Counted from the stretch's first letter, positions 34,354 to 44,062 are shown. The stretch: DNA of 64,000 nt from Metaruminococcus_A sp964607135 (GCA_964607135.1 CAZSIV010000001.1:89871-153870); one strand, 5' to 3'. The notes: generated from the sequence alone by a model not told the origin. Numbers and translations are program-made.

Positions 34354-36114
34354 ATGCGTATTCAGCACAATATTATGGCGATGAACGCCTACCGTAACTA
34401 CAACAGCAATGTCAGCGCGATGAAGTCCAACCTCGAGAAGCTGTCTTCCGGCTACAAGATCAACCGTGCCGGCGACGACGCTGCGGGTCTTGCGATTTCT
34501 GAGAAAATGCGCGCTCAGATCACCGGTTTGAACGCCGCTCAGAAGAACGTAAAAGACGGTATCTCCCTTGTCCAGACCGCTGAGGGCGCGATGCAGGAAG
34601 TTCAGGATATGTTAAACCGTATGGTTTACCTGGCGACCCAGTCCGCCAACGGTACATACGACAACGAGGTTGACCGTGCGAACCTTCAGAAAGAGCTCGA
34701 GCAGCTGACTTCTGAAATCGACCGTATCTCCGACTCCGCGAACTTCAACGGCATCAAGCTGCTGGATGGTTCTAAAGCGGATCCGATCAAAGAGGCAACC
34801 ACCACATATTCTCTTGATCCCAGCAAGTTCACCAGCGTAACAATCGCTGACACTAAGGCGAATCCGGTTATCGGCGCCGACACTGTTGAATTCAGCGAGG
34901 CTACAGAGGCCGCTAAGACCAAGTTTGAGGTTGACCTTTCCCAGGTGAAATGGGAAAATGCCGCTACGAATGATACGGCGAAGTTAACGATAGGCGGTTA
35001 CTCCGTTGATCTTACTGCGACTACTGCCGGCCCTCAGGATGTATATGCTCTGTTGAAGACTGCAGCTACTGGTGTTACCCAGGTTACAGTTAATACCGGT
35101 GGAGGTAAGTTCAACGTTACCTTTGACGACGCAAACAAAAAGATCACCTTTGATCTGGCTACCCTGCCTACAGCAGCGGCTACTGCTGCCGCGGCGGATC
35201 TGAAGTCCAACTATACTGTCACGCTGACCGGCGCTGATGGTTATCAGTGGAACGGCGGTACCCGCGTACTGACAGATGGTGCGAACCCTGTGGCCGGTAC
35301 TCCTGCCAACACGGTAATCACCGCGGCGAACCTCGGCATTCAGGGCGACGGTGCGGACGACGGCTTTGCGATGACCATCGACGGCAAGACCTTTGTGCTC
35401 GCTGTGGGCGACGACACCAATGTTCCTGCCGCGGATAAGCTGCCGGAAGGCGTCGTTCGGTTAGAGATCAGCGCGGACGCCGACCAGGAAGCGGTTATGA
35501 AGGCGTTGGCCAACGCGATTGACGGAGCCGGTACCATCTGGAGCGCCGGTGTTAACAAGGACGGTAATTTGACACTGGCACAGACGGATACAAGCGATGA
35601 TGCGAAGAATGCTCAGTTGAAAACCAAAGAGGATATTGAGAAGACGATCACTAAGGGAACACTGACTGAAACCGTAGGCGAGGCTCCTACAAAATTGCAG
35701 CAGGAGGCGAGCCCCCTGACCCTTCAGATCGGCGACACAGCTGATCCTTACAATAAGCTGTCTGTCAAGATCGGCGATATCCATGCGAAAGCGCTTGGAA
35801 TCGATACAAAGAGCATCAATATCAAGACGCAGGATGCGGCGGCGGATGCGGTTGCGAAGATTAAAGACGCGATCAACACCGTTTCTTCTATCCGCGGCGA
35901 TCTGGGCGCGACCCAGAACCGTCTGGAGCACACCGCGAACAACCTCTCCGTCATGCAGGAGAACATTCAGGATGCCGAGTCCAGCATCCGCGATACCGAC
36001 GTAGCGGAAGAGATGATGGCTTACACCAAGAACAACATCCTGATTCAGTCTGCTCAGGCTATGCTTGCTCAGGCCAATCAGATCCCGCAGGGCGTTCTGC
36101 AGCTGCTCCAGTAA
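34354..36114 (+). CDS. hag: Flagellin (Hag/FliC)
   Basis: 586 residues from ATG 34354, longer than most Firmicute flagellins (~300), with conserved ends: N-terminal MRIQHNIMAMNAYRNYN and the helices of SSGYKINRAGDDAAGLAISEKMRAQI; C-terminal LEHTANNLSVMQENIQDAESSIRDTDVAEEMM and QAMLAQANQIPQGVLQLLQ. The variable D2-D3 centre (roughly residues 155-480) is Ala/Thr/Asp-rich and surface-exposed. No other flagellin gene is in this window; codon use here (heavy NNC/NNT) suggests very strong expression. Confidence 0.98.
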   Translation: MRIQHNIMAMNAYRNYNSNVSAMKSNLEKLSSGYKINRAGDDAAGLAISEKMRAQITGLNAAQKNVKDGISLVQTAEGAMQEVQDMLNRMVYLATQSANGTYDNEVDRANLQKELEQLTSEIDRISDSANFNGIKLLDGSKADPIKEATTTYSLDPSKFTSVTIADTKANPVIGADTVEFSEATEAAKTKFEVDLSQVKWENAATNDTAKLTIGGYSVDLTATTAGPQDVYALLKTAATGVTQVTVNTGGGKFNVTFDDANKKITFDLATLPTAAATAAAADLKSNYTVTLTGADGYQWNGGTRVLTDGANPVAGTPANTVITAANLGIQGDGADDGFAMTIDGKTFVLAVGDDTNVPAADKLPEGVVRLEISADADQEAVMKALANAIDGAGTIWSAGVNKDGNLTLAQTDTSDDAKNAQLKTKEDIEKTITKGTLTETVGEAPTKLQQEASPLTLQIGDTADPYNKLSVKIGDIHAKALGIDTKSINIKTQDAAADAVAKIKDAINTVSSIRGDLGATQNRLEHTANNLSVMQENIQDAESSIRDTDVAEEMMAYTKNNILIQSAQAMLAQANQIPQGVLQLLQ

Positions 36115-36164
36115 GCCTTATTCTTTCTTACAAAACCGGATATTTGCGAGAATCCTTACAAGAG

Positions 36165-36197
36165 GGGGCGGGCGCAAGCCCGTCCCTTTTCTTTTTT
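36165..36197 (+). terminator. Rho-independent terminator of the flagellin gene
   Basis: Stem arms 36165-36173 and 36178-36186 (GGGGCGGGC with GCCCGTCCC, with a G-T pair), a 4-base loop, and an U-rich tract of 11 bases. It is 51 bp downstream of the stop codon. Confidence 0.85.
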
Positions 36198-36407
36198 AAA
36201 ATTTGTCTTTTAAAGACGGTCTTTTGACGGATAGTCTGACCGCAAATTTGTACTTTTTGGTTCTTCTTCTTGAAAGAAAAAATAGTATGTCTCAAGTTAA
36301 AATCAGGTTTCTAAAATTGGGGCAATGCTACGGTTCCCTGATAACCTGATGAAATTAGTTCTTTTTGATTCTTTTTCTTTCAAGAAAAAGAATAAAGGAG
36401 GAAAGGT
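36198..36407 (+). other. Non-coding stretch with inverted repeats before the glycosyltransferase
   Basis: No gene. It holds an inverted repeat ATCAGGTT...AACCTGAT (about 36302-36351) and a perfect 11-bp repeat TTCTTTTTCTT/AAGAAAAAGAA (36369-36379 with 36382-36392) ending 4 bp before the ribosome site. Related A/T-rich hairpin-like text also occurs at ~36258-36286. Promoter elements are not obvious. Confidence 0.4.
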
Positions 36408-38558
36408 ATGAAATCCGATAAAAAGCCGATTTTAACCATCGGCATGATTGTAAAAAACGAAATCCGCTGTATTGAGCGCTGCCTGAAATCTTTACAGCCC
36501 CTGCGGGATGCCGTCCCCTCCGAGCTGATTATTGCCGACACCGGTTCGGACGACGGCACCCGGGATGTGGCGGAACGGTACGCCGACGAGGTTTTCGATT
36601 TCGAGTGGGTGAACGATTTTTCCGCCGCCCGCAACGCCGTGCTTGACCGCGCCAACGGCGAATGGTATTTCAGTGTTGACGCGGACGAATGGCTGGACGA
36701 GGATTGTTCTGCGCTGATCCGTCTGTTCATGGAACCGGAAAAACGGGAGCATTTTAACGTAGCCAGCCTGACGGTTCGAAATTATCAGACAGAAGACCGT
36801 CAAAGCACTGCTTACAGCGACTTTATCGCAATCCGTCTTTTTAAATTGTTCCCCGGCGTGCGGTATACGGGGGCTATCCACGAAATGCCGATATATCCGC
36901 CAAGCGTGGAATGCTTCTGTATGCGGGATGCCGTCCTCCATCACGACGGTTATGTCCTCAGCCTGTTCAAGGACAAAGGGAAATCTGAACGCAATATGGC
37001 GCCTTTGCGGGAAAAGCTGAAAAACGATCCGAAGAATGTGTTTGTATTACAACAGTGTCTCGAAAGCTGTATAGACGAATCGGAACGACTGAGGTATATC
37101 CGCAGCGGAATACAGGGCGTAGAGGAAAAATGGGAAAACTGGCAGGTATCCGGCCCAACTGTCTATTGCTATGCCGTTTCTCTCGCTATGCAACAGCATC
37201 TGCCGGAATTTTGGGAGTGGGTAGAACAGGCAAAGGAACGGTTTCCAAACTCTATTTTTGTCCGCGCCGCCGTCAATTTTATTGCTTTCCTGACCAGCTA
37301 TCAGGAAGAGAAAGATTATGCCAAATCGATTCCTTATGGGGAGGCCTACCTGAAAGCGGCCGAAGACTATCAGGCCAACCGTTTTGACCAGACTGAATTG
37401 TTCCATTCTCCTCCTGCTTTCCTGTCTCTTTTCTATGAGCAGATTCTCCGCGGTCAGCTGGCCGACGCCTATTATGAAGAAAAAAATTACCCCGCCGCAT
37501 TAGCGATGGCCCGTACCCTGGACGTATCGAAGCTGGACGACCAGCAGATCAGCGCACTGTTCTATACCTTTTTAAACCTGCACACCCAAAGCGAACTCAA
37601 TTTAATCGGGGCCTTTGAAGCGTTCTGGACACAGCTTTCCTCCCCTGTCCCGGATCAAAAACGAGCCAATCAGCGGGTTAAACTGGTGACGCAGAGCGCC
37701 ATGCGGGCGTTTTCCCGTAAATTCCAGGAAAACGAAGAAAAAGAGGGTCTTTCCCGTCATGCATATACCCTCTTTTTGCCGCTGAAAACCCGGTGCGACC
37801 TGGGAATCGCCGCCGCTTTAGTCGAAACCGAGCCAGTGCAGGAGATGGACAGGCTGCTGGAACAGGTGTCGGACTGGGAAACCTTCCCGCCGCATGCGCT
37901 GGCCTACGCGCTGGAGAACGGCGCAGCCTTCCCGGTGCCGGGGAAACCGCTCCCTCTCGACCGATTGGATTTGATTGCAGCACGGCTGGCGCAGATCGAG
38001 GATGATTTTCTACAGGAGCTTGGCATTCACATCGCCGTGCCGGACGACCTGGGCGACTTAAACTGGGCGCGCGCACTGCTGCTCGCCGCCATACAGTCCT
38101 GCGAATGGAAAAATCCCAGTCGTGATCTCATGCTTGCCCGCCGTTTTGCCGAGCTGGAACGCGTCTTTCTTTCCCGCTGCTATACGCCTGAGATGCTCGA
38201 CGGCGAGGGACTGCTTCTTCTCCCCCCTCTTCACCGCTTCGGCGCCTGTCTCGTGCGCGCCTTTGACGCCTTAGATCGGGGCGACCGGGTGGAATACATC
38301 CGTTTGATCCGGGAGGGGCTCATCCTCTGCGAGAGCATGAAGCCGATGGCGGAGTTCCTGCACGACCAGGCTGAAACGATGAACGCCGAACCGCCGGCCG
38401 AGCTTCTCGCCCTGGCGGAGCAGGTTAAAAAACTGCTTGCCGGCTATCCGGCCGACAGTCCGGCCGTCGAAGCAATTAAAGCGAGCCCCGCGTATAAGCA
38501 GGTCGCTTATTTGATTGAAGAATCCCCCGCTGTCAATCCTAAATATCCCTTGAGCTGA
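36408..38558 (+). CDS. Large family 2 glycosyltransferase, probable flagellin-modifying enzyme
   Basis: 716 residues. The first ~230 residues are a GT-A fold: LTIGMIVKNEIRCIERCLKSL, ELIIADTGSDDGT and SVDADEWLDED (DXD). The remaining ~480 residues are helical TPR-like repeats of mixed pattern. Proteins of this build (SunS-type) transfer sugars to proteins. Position directly after flagellin suggests flagellin O-glycosylation, an inference. No signal peptide. Confidence 0.75.
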   Translation: MKSDKKPILTIGMIVKNEIRCIERCLKSLQPLRDAVPSELIIADTGSDDGTRDVAERYADEVFDFEWVNDFSAARNAVLDRANGEWYFSVDADEWLDEDCSALIRLFMEPEKREHFNVASLTVRNYQTEDRQSTAYSDFIAIRLFKLFPGVRYTGAIHEMPIYPPSVECFCMRDAVLHHDGYVLSLFKDKGKSERNMAPLREKLKNDPKNVFVLQQCLESCIDESERLRYIRSGIQGVEEKWENWQVSGPTVYCYAVSLAMQQHLPEFWEWVEQAKERFPNSIFVRAAVNFIAFLTSYQEEKDYAKSIPYGEAYLKAAEDYQANRFDQTELFHSPPAFLSLFYEQILRGQLADAYYEEKNYPAALAMARTLDVSKLDDQQISALFYTFLNLHTQSELNLIGAFEAFWTQLSSPVPDQKRANQRVKLVTQSAMRAFSRKFQENEEKEGLSRHAYTLFLPLKTRCDLGIAAALVETEPVQEMDRLLEQVSDWETFPPHALAYALENGAAFPVPGKPLPLDRLDLIAARLAQIEDDFLQELGIHIAVPDDLGDLNWARALLLAAIQSCEWKNPSRDLMLARRFAELERVFLSRCYTPEMLDGEGLLLLPPLHRFGACLVRAFDALDRGDRVEYIRLIREGLILCESMKPMAEFLHDQAETMNAEPPAELLALAEQVKKLLAGYPADSPAVEAIKASPAYKQVAYLIEESPAVNPKYPLS

Positions 38559-38572
38559 AAAGAAACGGGCTT

Positions 38573-38620
38573 CTCCCGCAGAAAACGGCCGGATATCGGC
38601 TGTTTTCTGCGGGAGTTTTT
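38573..38620 (+). terminator. Rho-independent terminator after the glycosyltransferase gene
   Basis: Long stem: arms 38573-38586 and 38602-38615 (CTCCCGCAGAAAAC with GTTTTCTGCGGGAG), followed by five Ts. It closes the flagellin region. Confidence 0.9.
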
Positions 38621-38817
38621 CAAGTTTAATTTTTTCGCAGCAGCATGTAAAAGTATACAATTTTAACTTTTGAAAACCAATTAAATGCAAAGCGGAATAA
38701 TTAAGAGAAAACAAGAGATTTTAAGGGTTATGCGCAGTTATTTTGATTTAAATTTTAAAAAAATCCTGAAAAAGCGACTAAATTTCTAGAAAATTCGAGT
38801 TTTTGGCCGGATAAAGC
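38621..38817. other. A/T-rich intergenic stretch
   Basis: No gene or recognised RNA; composition is much more A/T-rich than the flanks. It precedes the pot operon promoter. Confidence 0.4.
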
Positions 38818-38846
38818 TTGACTTTTTAGGGAAATACAACTATATT
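38818..38846 (+). promoter_or_regulatory. Sigma-A promoter of the potABCD operon
   Basis: TTGACT (38818-38823), exactly 17 bp, TATATT (38841-38846), with an A/T-rich region upstream. Predicted start near 38853, leaving a 184-nt leader. Confidence 0.65.
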
Positions 38847-38852
38847 TATTCT

Positions 38853-39036
38853 TGATATTTTTGTATCTGTATTCAGAAAGCAATTTCTGAAAAAATCATG
38901 AAAGCGTATGCGTCGCTGTATTTGTTGTGCCGCCGGGCGGCCAGGAGATGAAAAGCCTTTTGCGGGCGGAGATGTCAAAAGCTTTCGTGGGGTAGGTGTT
39001 TTCACACTACTTGAATCCGCAAAGGGGGATGCATAA
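38853..39036 (+). other. Structured leader of the potABCD operon
   Basis: 184 nt with several stem-loops: TTCAGAAA with TTTCTGAA (38872-38891); GCCGCC around 38930-38942; a GTAGGTG/CACACTAC hairpin (~38992-39010). The last lies close to the ribosome site AAGGGGGAT. No known riboswitch core is recognised, though a metabolite-sensing leader would suit a polyamine-type transporter. Confidence 0.35.
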
Positions 39037-40428
39037 ATGAACGATGTATTGATCGACTTGAAAAACCTGACATTCTTTTATGACGGCGACAAGGTGCTCG
39101 ACGACCTGAGCTTGCAGATCCGCGACAAGGAATTCGTCACATTGCTCGGGCCTTCCGGCTGCGGTAAGACGACGACGCTCCGGATTATCGGCGGGTTCCT
39201 GACGCCGCATACCGGGGATGTCTTTTTTGATGGAAAAAGGATCAACGACCTGCCGCCCCACAAGCGGGAGGTCAACACGGTTTTCCAGCGGTACGCCCTG
39301 TTTCCACATCTGAACGTTTACGACAACGTCGCTTTCGGCCTCAAGGTGAAAAAGCTCCCGAAGGAGGAAATCCGCAGGCGGGTGACCGAGATGCTGGAAA
39401 CAGTCAACCTGAGCGGCTTTGAAAAGCGGAACGTCAACCAGCTTTCGGGCGGCCAGCAGCAGAGGGTCGCGATCGCCCGGGCACTCGTCAACTACCCGAA
39501 GGTTCTTCTTTTGGATGAACCGCTCGGCGCGCTCGATTTAAAGCTGCGCAAGGAGATGCAGCTGGAGCTGAAGCGAATTCAGCAGCAGCTGGAGATCACC
39601 TTTGTCTATGTCACCCACGACCAGGAAGAGGCGCTCACCATGTCCGACACCGTCGTCGTCATCCAGGACGGCGTCGTCCAGCAGGTGGGAACCCCGCAGG
39701 ATATCTACAATGAGCCGAAAAACGCCTTTGTCGCCGACTTCATCGGGGAGAGCAATATCTACGACGGCATCATGCTCAAGGATTGTCTGGTGAAATTTGC
39801 AGGGGTCACGCTGCCCTGTGTGGACAAGGGATTCCGGCGGAACCAGCCGGTCGACCTCGTCATCCGGCCGGAGGACGTCCGGTTTGTCGACCCTGCGGAA
39901 ACTGAGCTGAAAGGGACTGTCACCTCGGTGATCTTCAAAGGGGTCCATTACGAAATGGAGGTCATGGTCAACGACCTGCTCTGGGTGGTTCATTCCACCG
40001 CGGCCAGAGCAGTCGGAGAGACCGTCGGCTTAGCGGTCGACCCCTTTGACATCCACATCATGGAAAAGATGTTTGCCACTGATAAAAACTATGTTGACGG
40101 CGAAGTGGTGGAAGAGGACACCATCGAGTTCCTCGGTGTCCGGTTCAAGCGGGAAAATCTCGGCATCCCAGCCGGGGAAAAGGTTCGTCTGACCATCGAC
40201 CCGGAGGACATTTCCGTCACGTCGGAGGATATCAGCGACGCCACGGTTTACCTGGAATCGCTGATTTACAAAGGCGCTTATAACGAGCTGATCATCTGGC
40301 TCGACGAAACCGAACTGATCCTCCACTCTCAAAACGACGAACAGGTTGCGACCAATATCGGCGTTAAATTCGCTTTCGACCGGATCGAAGTCAAACCGCT
40401 CGCCGGGGAAAAGGAGGCGGCGGAATGA
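39037..40428 (+). CDS. potA: PotA, spermidine/putrescine-type ABC transporter ATPase with two TOBE-like modules
   Basis: 463 residues. Walker A GPSGCGKTT, signature LSGGQQQR, Walker B LLLDEPLGALD, switch His in VYVTHDQEEAL. After the ATPase domain (~235 residues) the C-terminal part holds two TOBE-like modules: RRNQPVDLVIRPEDVRFV... and AGEKVRLTIDPEDISVT..., making it about 100 residues longer than enterobacterial PotA. It overlaps potB by 4 bp. Confidence 0.93.
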   Translation: MNDVLIDLKNLTFFYDGDKVLDDLSLQIRDKEFVTLLGPSGCGKTTTLRIIGGFLTPHTGDVFFDGKRINDLPPHKREVNTVFQRYALFPHLNVYDNVAFGLKVKKLPKEEIRRRVTEMLETVNLSGFEKRNVNQLSGGQQQRVAIARALVNYPKVLLLDEPLGALDLKLRKEMQLELKRIQQQLEITFVYVTHDQEEALTMSDTVVVIQDGVVQQVGTPQDIYNEPKNAFVADFIGESNIYDGIMLKDCLVKFAGVTLPCVDKGFRRNQPVDLVIRPEDVRFVDPAETELKGTVTSVIFKGVHYEMEVMVNDLLWVVHSTAARAVGETVGLAVDPFDIHIMEKMFATDKNYVDGEVVEEDTIEFLGVRFKRENLGIPAGEKVRLTIDPEDISVTSEDISDATVYLESLIYKGAYNELIIWLDETELILHSQNDEQVATNIGVKFAFDRIEVKPLAGEKEAAE

Positions 40429-41234
40429 AAAAGCTCGTCTCCTCCCCCTATCTTCTCTGGATGGTGGTTTTCATCATCGTCCCGCTCTTTTTCGTGGCGT
40501 ATTCAGCCTTTACCAACGATTCACAGGAGTTTACCGTCGGCAATTTCAGCTCCATTATGAAATATGCGCCGGTCTTTCTGAAATCGCTCTGGCTGGCGGT
40601 CGTCTCCACCGTGATCTGCCTGCTGATCGCCTATCCCCTGGCCTTCATCCTCTCCCGGAAAAGCCCGCGGTCTCAGGGGATGCTGGTCATGCTGGTCATG
40701 CTTCCCATGTGGATCAACTTCCTGCTCAGAACCTACGCCTGGATGACCCTCCTCGAAAACGAGGGACTGATCAACAAGTTTCTGGAGCTCCTGGGATTCG
40801 GATCGATTCAGATGATCAACACCCAGGGGGCGGTCGTCCTCGGCATGGTTTACAATTATCTTCCCTTTATGGTACTGCCTCTCTACTCCATCATGTGCAA
40901 GATCGAGCCCTCCGTCCTGGAAGCGGCGCAGGATTTGGGGGCCGGGCGGTTTCAGACCATCTTTCGGGTCATCCTCCCGCTTTCCAAAACCGGGATCCTG
41001 ACGGGGATCATCATGGTCTTCGTCCCCTCGGTCAGTACCTTTGCGATTTCGCGGATGCTCGGCGGCGGCAGCAATATGCTGATCGGCGACCTGATTGAAG
41101 AACAGTTTCTGGGCGGCGCCTATAACCCGAACGTCGGTTCGGCCCTGTCCCTCATCCTGATGGTAGTGATCTTAGTCATCATCGGCGTCACCAACACCTT
41201 CGACTCGGATGAAATGGAGGGGATGCTGGTATGA
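40425..41234 (+). CDS. potB: PotB, polyamine ABC transporter permease
   Basis: 269 residues, six hydrophobic segments, and the EAA loop EAAQDLGAGRFQTIFRVILPLSKTGI that contacts PotA. Overlaps potA and potC by 4 bp (ATGA-type). Imports polyamines with potC. Confidence 0.94.
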   Translation: MKKLVSSPYLLWMVVFIIVPLFFVAYSAFTNDSQEFTVGNFSSIMKYAPVFLKSLWLAVVSTVICLLIAYPLAFILSRKSPRSQGMLVMLVMLPMWINFLLRTYAWMTLLENEGLINKFLELLGFGSIQMINTQGAVVLGMVYNYLPFMVLPLYSIMCKIEPSVLEAAQDLGAGRFQTIFRVILPLSKTGILTGIIMVFVPSVSTFAISRMLGGGSNMLIGDLIEEQFLGGAYNPNVGSALSLILMVVILVIIGVTNTFDSDEMEGMLV

Positions 41235-42052
41235 CGAAGCTGAAGAAAAAAAGGAAGATCGGCTCCAATCTCTATCTGGCCCTTGTATTTTTGTTCCTCT
41301 ATCTGCCCATCCTCGTGATGATGGTCTTTTCCTTCAACGAATCCAAAAGCCGGGCGAACTTTACGGGCTTCACCTTCAAATGGTACACGGAGCTGTTCAA
41401 AAACGACCTGATTATGGACTCGTTCTGGAACACGATTTTGATCGCCGTCCTCTCCTCCGTCATCGCAACGGTTCTCGGGACGCTGGCGGCCATCGGGATC
41501 AGCAACATGAAGAAGTTCAGCCGGAAGGCGGTCATGAACGCCACCTACCTGCCGATCATCAACCCCGAAATTGTCACCGGCGTTTCGCTCTGCCTGCTGT
41601 TCGTCTTTTTCGCCGGATTTTTCGGCCTCCAGTTCGGGTTCACCACCGTGCTGATCGCCCATGTCACCTTTGTCCTGCCCTATGTGATCTTAAACGTCCT
41701 GCCAAAGCTCCGGCAGATGGACAAAAGCATCTACGAGGCGGCGCTGGACTTGGGCTGCAACCCCTGGAAAGCCTACTGGAAGGTCGTACTGCCGGAGATT
41801 CTTCCGGGGGTCTTCGCAGGCTTCCTGATGTCCTTCACCTATTCGCTGGATGACTTTATCATCACCTATTTCGTCAGCGGAAGCGGTTTCCAAACCCTGC
41901 CCGTCACCATCTACGGCATGGTCCGCAAAAAGGTCAATCCGCAGATCAACGCCCTTTCGACCATTCTCTTCGTTGTGGTGCTGCTTCTGCTCATTTTGAT
42001 GAATCTGAAAGGCGCGAAAAGCGCCAAAAAAGCAAAGGAGAAAAACATTTGA
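41231..42052 (+). CDS. potC: PotC, polyamine ABC transporter permease
   Basis: 273 residues, six membrane segments; EAA loop EAALDLGCNPWKAYWKVVLPEILPG; N-terminal start overlapping potB. The stop overlaps the potD ATG (TGATG). Typical second permease of the polyamine system. Confidence 0.94.
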   Translation: MTKLKKKRKIGSNLYLALVFLFLYLPILVMMVFSFNESKSRANFTGFTFKWYTELFKNDLIMDSFWNTILIAVLSSVIATVLGTLAAIGISNMKKFSRKAVMNATYLPIINPEIVTGVSLCLLFVFFAGFFGLQFGFTTVLIAHVTFVLPYVILNVLPKLRQMDKSIYEAALDLGCNPWKAYWKVVLPEILPGVFAGFLMSFTYSLDDFIITYFVSGSGFQTLPVTIYGMVRKKVNPQINALSTILFVVVLLLLILMNLKGAKSAKKAKEKNI

Positions 42053-43128
42053 TGAAAAAAATTACCTCTCTGGCGGTTCTGTTCTGCCTGTCTTTGTCCC
42101 TCTTCGCCCTTTCCGGCTGCAACAGCGGTGAAGGCGCCGCGACAACCACCCTCTACGTCTACAACTGGGGGGAATATATGCCGGACGGAACCGACGGCTC
42201 GCGGGATATCATCGCGGAATTTGAGGATCAATACCCCGACATCAAGGTCGTCTACGACACCTTTACCAGCAACGAGGCGCTCTATTCCAAGCTCAAGAGC
42301 GGTGGCAGCAGCTACGACGTCATCGTGCCGTCCGATTATATGGTCGCCCGCCTGATTGAGGAAGGGATGCTCGAAAAGCTCGACTTTGACAACATCCCGA
42401 ACGCCAAAAACATCATGGACAGCTTCAAAGGGCAGATTTACGATCCGACCGATGAGTACTCCGTCCCCTTTACCTGGGGAACGGTCGGAATCATCTACAA
42501 CACCAAAATGGTCGAGGGAACGCCGGACAGCTGGGATATCCTCTGGAATGAACAGTATTCCAACAACATCCTGATGTTCAACAACTCCCGCGACGCCTTC
42601 GGCATTGTGCAGAAGCTGCTCGGCTACTCCCAGAACACCACCAGTGAAAGCGAGCTGCAAGCCTGCGCGGAAAAGCTCAAGGAGCAGAAACCGCTCGTCC
42701 AGTCTTACGTTATGGACGAAATCTTCGACAAAATGGAGAATGGCGAAGCGGCAGCCGCCCCTTACTACGCGGGCGATGCCATCACCATGATGGCGGAAAA
42801 CGAGGATCTGGCCTACTTCCTGCCGAAAGAAGGCTCGAATAAATTTGTAGACGCCATGTGTATCCCGGCCGGCGCCAAAAACAAAGAGGCGGCGGAGACT
42901 TTCATCAACTTTATCTTAGAAGGGGATGTCGGCGCGGAAATCTGCGATTTCATCGGGTATTCCACCCCGAATCAGGCAGCCTATGACCTGCTCGACGACG
43001 AAATGAAAAACAACGAGATCGCCTACCCCTCCGACGAGGTTCTCGCCCGCTGTGAATTCTTTGAGCACCTGCCGAAAGAGATCAACCAGCTGATGCAGGA
43101 CCTTTGGGTCGAAATCAAAACCGAATAG
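42052..43128 (+). CDS. potD: PotD, polyamine-binding lipoprotein
   Basis: 358 residues from ATG 42052. Signal peptide and lipobox LFALSGC (Cys at about residue 23) show it is a membrane-anchored lipoprotein. Solute-binding features: LYVYNWGEYMPDGT, the segment EFEDQYPDIKVVYDTF and SYDVIVPSDYMVARL. It probably binds spermidine and/or putrescine; the exact ligand cannot be told. Confidence 0.93.
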   Translation: MKKITSLAVLFCLSLSLFALSGCNSGEGAATTTLYVYNWGEYMPDGTDGSRDIIAEFEDQYPDIKVVYDTFTSNEALYSKLKSGGSSYDVIVPSDYMVARLIEEGMLEKLDFDNIPNAKNIMDSFKGQIYDPTDEYSVPFTWGTVGIIYNTKMVEGTPDSWDILWNEQYSNNILMFNNSRDAFGIVQKLLGYSQNTTSESELQACAEKLKEQKPLVQSYVMDEIFDKMENGEAAAAPYYAGDAITMMAENEDLAYFLPKEGSNKFVDAMCIPAGAKNKEAAETFINFILEGDVGAEICDFIGYSTPNQAAYDLLDDEMKNNEIAYPSDEVLARCEFFEHLPKEINQLMQDLWVEIKTE

Positions 43129-43213
43129 GCGGATGTCTGCCTTTATTCCCCGGCCCTGTCAATAAAAAGGACGTATGGTTTTTTCAAACGGCGCACGCTA
43201 GTCCGCCGCCAAT

Positions 43214-43243
43214 AAAACCCGGCCGCTTAATTGGCCGGGTTTT
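43214..43243 (+). terminator. Rho-independent terminator of potABCD
   Basis: Arms AAAACCCGGCC (43214-43224) and GGCCGGGTTTT (43233-43243), an 8-base loop and a U run in the right arm. It lies between potD and the amidohydrolase gene. Confidence 0.8.
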
Positions 43244-43270
43244 GAAGCTTATCATTTGGAGTGTTTCGAT

Positions 43271-44062
43271 ATGAGAACAGTAATTGACGCACACGCCCAT
43301 GTCTTTCCGGGTAAAATCGCCGCAAAAGCGACGGAGAGCATCGGCGATTTTTACGATATCCCCATGGATTTGGACGGCTCGGTGGAGACTCTGCTCCGGC
43401 TTAAGGAACGGTACGGTATTTCCAAGTTCCTCATCCAGTCGGTCGCCACAACCCCGCAGCAGGTCGCAAGCATCAACGATTTTATCGCAGAGACGGTCAG
43501 GAGTCATCCCGACACCTTTATCGGCTTCGGGGCGCTTCATCCTGATATGGAAGCGCCGGAAAAAGAGATCGAGCGGATTCTCTCGCTGGGGCTGAAAGGA
43601 GTGAAGCTCCACCCCGATTTCCAGCGGTTCGAAGCGGACAGCCCCGCCGCCATGCGGCTTTACGCCCCCATGGAGGGGCGGCTGCCCCTCCTGATCCACG
43701 CGGGAGACAAACGGTATGATTATTCCCATCCCCGGCGGATTGCAAACATCCTGTCCGCTTTCCCCAAGCTCGATGTGATCGCCGCCCACTTCGGCGGATG
43801 GTCTCAGTGGGATGAGGCGCAGGAATACCTCAAAGGAAAACGGGTCTGGGTGGACACCTCAAGCTCCCTTTACGAGGTCCCGCCGAAACATGCCAAAGAG
43901 CTGTTTGACGGGTTTGGGGAGGATTACGTCCTCTTCGGCACCGATTACCCGATGTGGAAGGTCAATGAAGAGCTGGAACGGCTGGAACAGTTGGGGCTCT
44001 CGGATACGCAGATGGAAAAGGTGCTCCATTTAAACGTGGAAAGGCTGTTGGGCCTGTTATAA
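43271..44062 (+). CDS. TIM-barrel amidohydrolase (amidohydrolase 2 family)
   Basis: 263 residues from ATG 43271 (GGAG site upstream). Metal-site motifs: IDAHAHVF near the N-terminus, GVKLHPDF and LIHAGD in the middle, IAAHFGG (second His) and FGTDYP (Asp). This family includes decarboxylases and hydrolases; the substrate is unknown. It sits alone between two terminators. Confidence 0.85.
   Translation: MRTVIDAHAHVFPGKIAAKATESIGDFYDIPMDLDGSVETLLRLKERYGISKFLIQSVATTPQQVASINDFIAETVRSHPDTFIGFGALHPDMEAPEKEIERILSLGLKGVKLHPDFQRFEADSPAAMRLYAPMEGRLPLLIHAGDKRYDYSHPRRIANILSAFPKLDVIAAHFGGWSQWDEAQEYLKGKRVWVDTSSSLYEVPPKHAKELFDGFGEDYVLFGTDYPMWKVNEELERLEQLGLSDTQMEKVLHLNVERLLGLL

Noticed and set aside
36198..36407. 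CRISPR-like repeats of GAAAGAAA/TTCTTT text
   Set aside because: Only two imperfect A/T-rich hairpin copies with no regular spacing or spacers.
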